Of a stretch of 10,371 bases of DNA, positions 1 through 5,371 are shown piece after piece. The position numbers and the translations under genes are program-made. This stretch comes from Holophagaceae bacterium (GTDB lineage Bacteria > Acidobacteriota > Holophagae > Holophagales > Holophagaceae), in NCBI GenBank assembly GCA_025355915.1, contig JANXYT010000296.1, positions 1 to 10,371 of the forward strand, in the 5' to 3' direction. Every line of letters starts with the position of its first letter. Positions within the stretch are counted from its first letter, which is position 1. Below the pieces are notes generated by a model that was given only the letters and a program-made list of their open reading frames with translations, was not told the DNA's origin and made no database searches.

Positions 1-744
1 GCTCGCGCGCCCATCGGCCGGGATCGCCTGCCCGGGCAGGACGCGGGCGCGGTCGCCCGGATGCAGCGCGGACACCGGCACCTCCAGCACGGATCCATCG
101 GCTTCGATCCGCAGGGCCGTGGGCGGTGCCAGGGAAAGCAGGGCCTTCAGGGCGTCCGTGGCGCGCAATTTGGCCCGGGCCTCGAGGTACTTCCCGGTCA
201 GGAGAAAGGCCACCAGGGCCGAAGCCGTTTCGAAACTGAGCTCATGGGCGCCGCCCCACCACTCGCCCATCGCGAAGATCCAGGCGGTGCCAGAACCCAG
301 GGCGATGAGCGTGTCCATGGACGCCTGGCCGTGCCGGGCCTGACGCCCGGCCCGCTTAAAGAATCCAAGACCCGCCCCGAACACCACAGGTGTGGCGAGC
401 AGGGCCTGCACCCAGCCGGGAAGGTGCCAGCCCAGGCCCGGGATCATCATCACCAGCATGGGCGCCGTGAGGACCAGCGCGAAGATCATCCGCCGGCGCG
501 CGGGTGCCAGATCTTCAGAGGCTCCCACGGGGGTCTCATGTTCGATCTGGCCCAGACCGTATCCGGCGTCCTCGACCTGGAGGGCCATCGCTTCGAAGCT
601 GGCCGTGCCCGCCACGGTCACGGTGGCGGTGGCCAGGTTCACCGAAGCCGCCGTCACGCCGGGGGTGGCCGCCAGGGCCTTCTCCACATGGCGCACACAA
701 GAGGCGCAGGTCATTCCGGAAACCGTATAGGCCTGCTGACTCAC
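1..744 (-). CDS. copA: Copper-type P1B ATPase (CopA-like), N-terminal part, 3' end outside window
   Basis: The first 248 codons of a heavy-metal-translocating P-type ATPase of the inner membrane, which pumps Cu(I)-like ions out of the cytoplasm at the cost of ATP. An N-terminal HMA domain (residues 5-67) carries the metal-binding GMTCASC at 10-16. After a short linker come four predicted membrane helices (about 84-104, 111-130, 145-162 and 171-188), with the SMDTLIALG signature of copper pumps at 141-149. The actuator domain then begins (PGDRARVLPGQAIPADG, 229-245). The GTG start is chosen because an AGGAGG ribosome site at 749-754 lies 4 nt upstream and the HMA domain begins almost at once. 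It follows the chaperone gene by 23 bp in the same operon. The CPC metal site and the DKTG phosphorylation site lie beyond the left edge, so copper specificity is inferred from the signature and family, not seen. The gene is cut by the window, not visibly broken. Confidence 0.93.
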   Translation of the reverse strand, partial: MSQQAYTVSGMTCASCVRHVEKALAATPGVTAASVNLATATVTVAGTASFEAMALQVEDAGYGLGQIEHETPVGASEDLAPARRRMIFALVLTAPMLVMMIPGLGWHLPGWVQALLATPVVFGAGLGFFKRAGRQARHGQASMDTLIALGSGTAWIFAMGEWWGGAHELSFETASALVAFLLTGKYLEARAKLRATDALKALLSLAPPTALRIEADGSVLEVPVSALHPGDRARVLPGQAIPADGRAS

Positions 745-767
745 CCTTCCTCCTCCGACCCGAAAGG

Positions 768-974
768 TCAGGCCGGTCCGACCATCTCATAGCCCGCTGC
801 GGCCACACTCGCGGCCATGGCCTCGAAGGGCGCGCGGCCCTCCACCGTGGCGGTGCCCTTGGCCACATCCATGGCCACGCCAGTCACCCCCGCCACGGCC
901 CGCAGGGCCTTCTCCACGTGCTTCGCGCATCCGCCACAGGTCATGCCCTGGACACGATAAACCTTGGTTTCCAT
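768..974 (-). CDS. copZ: CopZ-like HMA-domain copper chaperone
   Basis: A 68-residue single-domain metallochaperone (METKVYRVQGMTCGGC...) with the ferredoxin-like HMA fold and the metal-binding motif GMTCGGC at residues 10-16. Such proteins carry Cu(I) in the cytoplasm and hand it to the HMA domain or entry site of the CopA pump, here encoded immediately downstream. About half of its residues match the HMA domain of the neighbouring ATPase, so the two are paralogous domains. I chose the ATG at 974 because GGAGG at 979-983 sits 5 nt upstream and the protein then begins like typical CopZ. An in-frame ATG at 986 with a weaker GAGG would add four residues and cannot be excluded. The regulator gene ends 19 bp upstream, so the three genes are probably co-transcribed from the MerR-type promoter at 1505-1535. 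Confidence 0.9.
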   Translation of the reverse strand: METKVYRVQGMTCGGCAKHVEKALRAVAGVTGVAMDVAKGTATVEGRAPFEAMAASVAAAGYEMVGPA

Positions 975-993
975 CACTGCCTCCATGCGGACC

Positions 994-1476
994 TCAGGCC
1001 CGGTGTTCTGCGAGGGCCGGCAGACGCGCCGCCTCGGCCAGCAGGGTTTCCATCAAGTTGCATCCCAACTCACTGGTCTGGCCGTCGGGCGTGCTGAGGG
1101 TGATGCGCAGGATATCCACCAGCAACTTGATCTCGGCCAGCTTGATCTCCAGGGCGTTGAGCTTGCTGCCCAGGGCCTCCCGGACGTGGTCGCAGGGTGC
1201 GCTGTCCTGGCGCAGGGCCCGGAGCAGTTCCTGGACCTCATCCAGGGTGAACCCTGCGGCCTGGGCAGCCCGGAGGATCCTTACCCATTGCGCAGCCTCG
1301 GGGGGGAAGAGCCGGTAGCCCTTCGGCGAGCGCGTGAGTTCACCAAACACCCCCGCATCGGCGTAGAAGCGGAGGTTCCGGGCCGAAATGCCTGACCGGG
1401 ACGCCAGCTGACCGATCTTCAGCATGCGAATGGCCAAGCTCGAAGTAGCAGGTGGGGGATCGAGTACGGTTGCCAT
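994..1476 (-). CDS. MerR-family heavy-metal-responsive regulator
   Basis: A 160-residue MerR-family activator. The helix-turn-helix and wing lie at about 18-58 (MLKIGQLASRSGISARNLRFYADAGVF...GYRLF). A second DNA-binding element follows (WVRILRAAQAAGFTLDEVQELL, 64-85), then the long dimerisation helix (about 95-126) and a C-terminal loop. Metal-sensing members place cysteines in and around this loop. Here I see C95 (PCDHV), at the position used by Zn/Pb/Cd/Hg sensors, and C139 (LGCNL) at the end of the loop. The loop's first cysteine, present in CueR, ZntR and MerR, is absent. The metal is therefore uncertain, though linkage to CopZ and CopA points to copper. The ATG at 1476 is chosen because GGGAGG (1482-1487) lies 5 nt upstream and the promoter lies just above it. 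An upstream in-frame ATG at 1548 would be above the -35 box and is not used. The protein probably controls its own operon. Confidence 0.92.
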   Translation of the reverse strand: MATVLDPPPATSSLAIRMLKIGQLASRSGISARNLRFYADAGVFGELTRSPKGYRLFPPEAAQWVRILRAAQAAGFTLDEVQELLRALRQDSAPCDHVREALGSKLNALEIKLAEIKLLVDILRITLSTPDGQTSELGCNLMETLLAEAARLPALAEHRA

Positions 1477-1504
1477 GGAAACCTCCCGGTCAATGGACTC
1501 CCCA

Positions 1505-1535
1505 AAGATAAGGTTCCAGTTACATAGAAGATCAA
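1505..1535 (-). promoter_or_regulatory. MerR-type promoter/operator of the merR-copZ-copA operon
   Basis: Reading the minus strand, a -35 box TTGATC (1530-1535) is followed by exactly 19 bp (1511-1529) and a -10 box TATCTT (1505-1510). A 19-bp spacer is the known hallmark of promoters activated by MerR-family proteins, which twist the DNA to realign the boxes. The spacer holds an imperfect dyad, TTCTAT and CTGGAA separated by 4 bp (GTAA), in the position of CueR/HmrR operators. Transcription should start near 1498, giving a leader of about 22 nt before the regulator's ATG at 1476. Confidence 0.75.
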
Positions 1536-1555
1536 GGATAAATATCACATTTCAA

Positions 1556-3439
1556 CTACATACTCCTGGAGCGATGAATCAGCAGGTGGAGCAGGGTGAC
1601 CGCTGCCGGGGTGATCCCCGGGACCCGGCTGGCTTGGCCAAGGGTTTCAGGGCGATGTAAGGCCAATTTTTCCATGACTTCCTTGGAGATGCCGTGAAGC
1701 TGCTCCACGCGGATGTCCGACGGAATCCGCACATGGTCCCAGGCCCGTTGCCCCTCCAGAAGCTTGGCCTCACGGTCCCGATAGGGGGCGTAGCGGAGGT
1801 CGAAGAGCAGCAGATCCCGTTCCAGCTCCGAATCCCAGCCAGGCGGACCCTGGGTCCAACCTTCCAGGAGGGCCAGACAAGCGCCCGCTTCTGCGGGACC
1901 AATCTGCTGCCGCCGGAACAGGTCCGCTAGGCTCAGGCCCGACTCCAGTCGGATGCCCGCCTGGGCGGCGATTGGACCGAAGGCGCTCGTCTGGGTCACC
2001 CAGGCAGCGTCGCATTGAGCGTGGAGCCGTTCCCGGCGCTCGACCTTCGCCTCCACCCTGGCCAAAGCCTCGGGCTCCAGCGCCCCCACCTCTCGAGCCA
2101 CCGCCAGCAAGCGGCCATCCGCGAGATCGCAGGCCAGGCCGAGGCGATGCTCGGCCCGGGCCGTGAGCATGCGGTAAGGCTCATCGGTCCCCTTGGTGAC
2201 GAGGTCGTCCACCATCACGCCCAGGTAGGCCTGATCGCGGCCCAGGACAATGGGCTCCTGCTCCCGCAGCCAGCGCACGGCATTGATTCCCGCCAGCAGG
2301 CCCTGGCCCGCGGCCTCCTCGTAGCCCGTGGTGCCGTTGATCTGGCCCGCGAACCAGACGCCGTCAAGACCATCCACCGACAGATCCCGGCGCAACTGAA
2401 GCGGATCGAAGCTGTCGTACTCAATGGCATAGCCCGGCCTGAGGATCTCGGCGGCCTCAAAGCCCGGGAGGCTCCGCACCATACGGAGCTGCACGTCGGG
2501 AGGCATGGAGGTGGACAGGCCCGCCAGGTAGATCTCCTCGGTTTCCAGGCTTTCAGGCTCCACGAAGATCTGGTGCCGGCCCTTGTCCGGGAACTTCACG
2601 AACTTGTCCTCGATGGACGGGCAGTACCGGGGGCCAACGCCTTCGATGTGCCCGCCATACAAGCTCGATTTCGGCAGGTTCTCCCGCACGATGGCCTCGG
2701 TTTCAGGCGTCGTATGGACGATGTGGCAGGGCACCTGAGGCTGCGGGATTCCATCGCTGAAGAAGCTGAAGGGCCTTGGAGGATCGTCACTGGGCTGGAT
2801 CAGCAGGCGACCAAAATCGATGGAGGCCTTGGCCAAGCGTGGACTGGTGCCCGTCTTCAGGCGGCGGTGACGCAAGCCGAGGGCGCGCAGCTGCTCGGCC
2901 AAATGCGTGCTGGAGGGCTCCCCCGCGCGCCCCGCCTCCAGCCGCCGGTCGCCGATGAGGATGCGGCCGTTGAGGAAGGTCCCGCTGGTGACCACCACCG
3001 CATCGCAGGGCAACACGGATCCGTCCAGCAGCTCCACGCCCCGCAGGCCCCGGGTGCCTTCCATCCAGAGGAGCGCCGCGGCCGTGCCCTGCCGCAGCTT
3101 CAGATAGGGGGTGTGCTCCAGCAGCCGCCGGGCGGCGCTGCGGTACTTCACCTTGTCGGCCTGCGCCCGGGGTCCGCGCACGGCCACCCCGCGGCTTTCA
3201 TTGAGGATGCGGAAATGGATGCCCGTGGCGTCAATGAGCCGGCCCATGGCACCACCCAGGGCATCCAGCTCCCGCACCATGTGGCCCTTGCCCACACCGC
3301 CGATGCTGGGGTTGCAGCTCATCTGGCCGATCTGGTCGAGGTTCATGGTGAGCAGCGTCGTGCCCATGCCCATGCGAGCCGCGATATGCGCCGCCTCGAT
3401 CCCCGCATGTCCTCCGCCGATCACCACCACGTGCTTCAA
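1556..3439 (-). CDS. mnmG: tRNA uridine-5-carboxymethylaminomethyl modification enzyme MnmG (GidA)
   Basis: A full-length (627 residues; family about 620-630) FAD-dependent enzyme that works with the GTPase MnmE in the cytoplasm. It installs the (carboxymethyl)aminomethyl group at C5 of wobble uridine 34 in tRNAs reading split codon boxes. Visible hallmarks are the FAD-binding GGGHAG (8-13), CNPSIGGVGKGHMVRELDALGG (42-63), YCPSIEDK (272-279), the second nucleotide-binding segment VWFAGQINGTTGYEEAAGQG (361-380), and a helical C-terminus ending in the family's ETLGQASRVPGITPAAV (598-614). It starts with TTG, supported by GGAGG (3445-3449) 5 nt upstream and by the family's N-terminus beginning exactly there. 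One conserved stretch deviates: the usual RxDNAD block after RAEYRL reads ACDLAD (436-441). No rsmG (gidB) partner adjoins it. Its stop is 20 bp from the -35 box of the metal operon on the same strand. Confidence 0.97.
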   Translation of the reverse strand: MKHVVVIGGGHAGIEAAHIAARMGMGTTLLTMNLDQIGQMSCNPSIGGVGKGHMVRELDALGGAMGRLIDATGIHFRILNESRGVAVRGPRAQADKVKYRSAARRLLEHTPYLKLRQGTAAALLWMEGTRGLRGVELLDGSVLPCDAVVVTSGTFLNGRILIGDRRLEAGRAGEPSSTHLAEQLRALGLRHRRLKTGTSPRLAKASIDFGRLLIQPSDDPPRPFSFFSDGIPQPQVPCHIVHTTPETEAIVRENLPKSSLYGGHIEGVGPRYCPSIEDKFVKFPDKGRHQIFVEPESLETEEIYLAGLSTSMPPDVQLRMVRSLPGFEAAEILRPGYAIEYDSFDPLQLRRDLSVDGLDGVWFAGQINGTTGYEEAAGQGLLAGINAVRWLREQEPIVLGRDQAYLGVMVDDLVTKGTDEPYRMLTARAEHRLGLACDLADGRLLAVAREVGALEPEALARVEAKVERRERLHAQCDAAWVTQTSAFGPIAAQAGIRLESGLSLADLFRRQQIGPAEAGACLALLEGWTQGPPGWDSELERDLLLFDLRYAPYRDREAKLLEGQRAWDHVRIPSDIRVEQLHGISKEVMEKLALHRPETLGQASRVPGITPAAVTLLHLLIHRSRSM

Positions 3440-3516
3440 GCCGCCCTCCGAAGGAGCCAGGATACCCTTCCCGTTCCTAGCAGGCTGTTGGGTTCCGGAT
3501 GTGAGAAACTGTCCTC

Positions 3517-4368
3517 ATGCGACCCCACCTGAGTCCCGAGGAACGCCGCGACCGGCGGCATCGCGCCATGCGCCGGTCCATGTTCGTGCTGCCCTCCAGC
3601 ATCACCATGGCGTCCATCTTCTGCGGATTCTCCAGCGTGGTCATGTCCATCAACGCCGCGGGCGCCACGCCCGAACGCTACTTCCTGTGGGCCGCAGGCC
3701 TGCTGGTGCTGGCGGGTGTCTTCGATGGGCTGGACGGCCGCGTGGCCCGAGCCACCAACACCGCCACGGAGTTCGGCGTGCAGTTGGACAGCCTGGCGGA
3801 CGTCATCAGCTTTGGCATGGCACCGGCCATCCTGGCCTACCGCTACGGGTTCTTCCAGCTCGGCATCCATGATTCGCACCTTCGGGCCGTGGGCTGGGCG
3901 GCCTGCTTTGTCTTCACCGCCTGCGGCGCCCTTCGCCTGGCCCGGTTCAATGTGCAGGTGGGCTCGGTGGACGCGCGCTATTTCGTGGGCCTTCCGATCC
4001 CAGCCGGGGCCGCCTGCGTGGCCTCGGTGATCATCTGGCATCCCACGCCACCCGACACGGCCGCCCACGCCTACTGGTTCGCCGCGGAACTCTTCCTTGT
4101 CGGCCTGTTGATGGTCTCGACGATCCGCTTCCCGAGCTTCAAAAAACGAGCCACCAGTCCCCGTGCGGCCATGGTCACCAGCTTCAGCATCGTGCTGTTC
4201 TTCGCCTTGTTGATCCTTTTCCAGCAGCGTTTCTTTGTGGGATTCTTCGCGACCTACATTGCCCTGGCGCTGGCCATGAACCTCGCCTGGAAGGCGGGCT
4301 GGCGTGGCATCGACCCTCCCCATGACGGCCGAGAAGATCCTGAAATTGTCCAACCTGATTATCGGTGA
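3517..4368 (+). CDS. pssA: CDP-diacylglycerol-serine O-phosphatidyltransferase (phosphatidylserine synthase, type II)
   Basis: A 283-residue integral membrane enzyme that joins CDP-diacylglycerol and L-serine to give phosphatidylserine, the precursor of phosphatidylethanolamine. The CDP-alcohol phosphotransferase motif DGx2ARx8Gx3Dx3D is complete: D73 G74, A77 R78, G87, D91 and D95, the aspartates binding the divalent metal. ALRLARFN (138-145) and FVGLPIPAGA (156-165) are typical of the bacterial type-II subclass. An arginine-rich N-terminus (9-20) precedes about seven or eight hydrophobic segments beginning at about 24-47; the last about 45 residues before the polar tail are strongly hydrophobic. 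The ATG at 3517 has no clear Shine-Dalgarno sequence; an internal ATG at 3568 also lacks one, so the start is the least certain part. It is divergent from mnmG with 77 bp between. No decarboxylase gene (psd) adjoins it here. Confidence 0.94.
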   Translation: MRPHLSPEERRDRRHRAMRRSMFVLPSSITMASIFCGFSSVVMSINAAGATPERYFLWAAGLLVLAGVFDGLDGRVARATNTATEFGVQLDSLADVISFGMAPAILAYRYGFFQLGIHDSHLRAVGWAACFVFTACGALRLARFNVQVGSVDARYFVGLPIPAGAACVASVIIWHPTPPDTAAHAYWFAAELFLVGLLMVSTIRFPSFKKRATSPRAAMVTSFSIVLFFALLILFQQRFFVGFFATYIALALAMNLAWKAGWRGIDPPHDGREDPEIVQPDYR

Positions 4369-4429
4369 GACTCCGCTTGAAGAGCAGGAAACCGTGGATG
4401 CCGCAGATGACGCAGAAAAGGCCTTGGGT

Positions 4430-4582
4430 CCACAGATTTCACCGATTCACACAGATTAAAACAGGGGCCGAGTTCCGCTTTGGGGGCTGTGCTTCGTGAG
4501 CATGGGCTCCAGTGGGGGCGCCTTCGGCGGGCCCATGCGCGTTGGGTCGGCGCCAATCAGTGAAAATCTGTGAAATCTGTGG
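4430..4582. repeat. Intergenic element bounded by imperfect 28-bp inverted repeats (CACAGATTTCAC type)
   Basis: The left arm (4430-4457) begins CCACAGATTTCAC. The right arm (4555-4582) is its reverse complement at 24 of 28 positions, and the similarity continues outward through a GGG/CCC. The 97-bp interior holds a perfect 8-bp stem GCATGGGC/GCCCATGC (4500-4507 and 4531-4538) that encloses a smaller stem CGCC-TTC-GGCG (4519-4529). The layout (long inverted termini, structured core, no coding capacity) resembles REPIN/MITE-like repeats. Similar CACAGATTTCACAGATT strings are, to my knowledge, scattered between genes in many bacterial genomes. It could alternatively act as a transcript-end structure after pssA. 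Confidence 0.7.
4500..4538. other. Nested hairpin inside the repeat element
   Basis: Perfect 8-bp outer stem GCATGGGC (4500-4507) with GCCCATGC (4531-4538), and a 4-bp GC stem with TTC loop at 4519-4529 inside it. No T-run follows on either strand, so it is not a classical intrinsic terminator. Confidence 0.55.
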
Positions 4583-4640
4583 TTCCCGCTTTTGGGCTTG
4601 AAAAGAATCAGGCTGAGGGTCGCCGATAAGCGGGTTGTCC

Positions 4641-4646
4641 GATAAT
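4641..4646 (+). promoter_or_regulatory. Candidate -10 box for the ABC/lipocalin operon
   Basis: GATAAT matches the sigma-70 -10 consensus at five of six bases and lies in the AT-rich block before the operon. No convincing -35 box stands 16-18 bp upstream. A start near 4653 would leave a leader of about 50 nt. This is a weak prediction from position and composition. Confidence 0.25.
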
Positions 4647-4702
4647 TTTATTAGACTTTTGCCTTTTCCCTTCCTCCGATAGAGTTTGGCAGGGGAGGCA
4701 CC

Positions 4703-5371
4703 ATGGCAGTGCTTCAGGCAAAGGGCGTGGGCAAGCGATTCGAAACGCGTTGGGTGCTTCGCGCCCTGGACCTTGAGTTGGAGGCCGGCGAGCGGGTGGC
4801 ATTGCTGGGGCCCTCCGGCTGCGGCAAGACCACGTTCCTGAATCTGCTGGGGGGTCTGGATCGGCCTGATGAGGGCAGCATTCTGCTCGACGGTGAGCCC
4901 CTCCATCAGGCCAGCCCAGCGCGGCTTGCGGACCTGCGGCGTTCGCGCCTGGGAACGGTCTTCCAGTTCTTCCATCTGATCCCCACCCTGACGGCGGAGG
5001 AGAACCTGGAGTTGCCCCTGAGGATGCTCAAGTGGCCCGAGGCCCGGATTCGCGCAAGGTGTTCGGAACTCATTGACGCCGTGGGCCTCGCCCACCGGGC
5101 CGGGGCTTGGCCCTCCGAACTGTCGGGCGGGGAAATGCAGCGGGTCGCCGTGGCCCGCGCCCTGGCGGCCCGGCCCGCGGTGCTGCTGGCGGACGAACCC
5201 ACGGGAAACCTGGATCGCGCCTCGGGCCAGGCCGTCCTCTCCCTGTTGGCGGACCTCACGGAACAGCAAGGGTCAGCCCTGGTCCTGGTCACCCATTCGG
5301 AATCAGCCGCCCGCATCTGCCATCGGGTGCTGCACATGGAAGACGGCCGAATCCTGAACGGCGCCGCTTGA
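4703..5371 (+). CDS. ABC transporter ATP-binding protein (LolD/YbbA/MacB-type)
   Basis: A 222-residue cytoplasmic ATPase of the family that drives LolCDE, MacB, FtsEX and YbbAP machines. All motifs are present: Walker A GPSGCGKT (36-43), Q-loop Q88, signature LSGGEMQ (140-146), Walker B VLLADEP (160-166, catalytic E165), D-loop GNLD (168-171) and switch H198. The length is normal for the family (about 220-235). GGGGAGG (4692-4698) lies 4 nt before the ATG. Its stop codon overlaps the start of the permease gene (TTGA, 5368-5371), so the two are translated together and surely form one transporter. In this family ATP hydrolysis moves periplasmic domains rather than pulling substrate through a membrane channel; that this holds here is inferred from the partner. 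The substrate cannot be read from the ATPase. Confidence 0.95.
   Translation: MAVLQAKGVGKRFETRWVLRALDLELEAGERVALLGPSGCGKTTFLNLLGGLDRPDEGSILLDGEPLHQASPARLADLRRSRLGTVFQFFHLIPTLTAEENLELPLRMLKWPEARIRARCSELIDAVGLAHRAGAWPSELSGGEMQRVAVARALAARPAVLLADEPTGNLDRASGQAVLSLLADLTEQQGSALVLVTHSESAARICHRVLHMEDGRILNGAA

Larger units (their letters stand above)
4369..4702. other. Noncoding stretch with repeat element and AT-rich upstream region
   Basis: This is the longest gene-free stretch. It begins with a short tandem-like CGCAGA/CGCAGA pair (4402-4407 and 4411-4416), continues with the inverted-repeat element at 4430-4582, and ends with an AT-rich block (4638-4660) just before the ABC operon. Reading frames crossing it give low-complexity, repeat-derived peptides without family resemblance, so I see no gene. 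No T-tract terminator was found for pssA. Confidence 0.7.

Noticed and set aside
1477..1548. Longer N-terminus for the MerR regulator starting at 1548
   Set aside because: That ATG lies upstream of the -35 box and would not be on the transcript; the ATG at 1476 has a good ribosome site.
2015..3532. Long open frame on the plus strand opposite mnmG (505 codons)
   Set aside because: It lies wholly across a canonical MnmG gene, has low-complexity H/Q/G/A-rich translation without family resemblance, and is expected from codon bias in high-GC DNA.
3436..4353. Minus-strand open frame opposite pssA (305 codons)
   Set aside because: pssA has the full catalytic motif on the other strand; this frame gives polar low-complexity sequence and overlaps the start of mnmG.
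4359..4556. Short minus-strand frame in the noncoding stretch
   Set aside because: The peptide is a translation of the inverted-repeat element; such repeat-derived frames are often misannotated as hypothetical proteins.
4658..4685. TTTGCC/TAGAGT promoter pair with 16-bp spacer before the ABC operon
   Set aside because: Its transcript would start inside the Shine-Dalgarno region, leaving almost no leader; GATAAT at 4641 is more plausible, though also weak.
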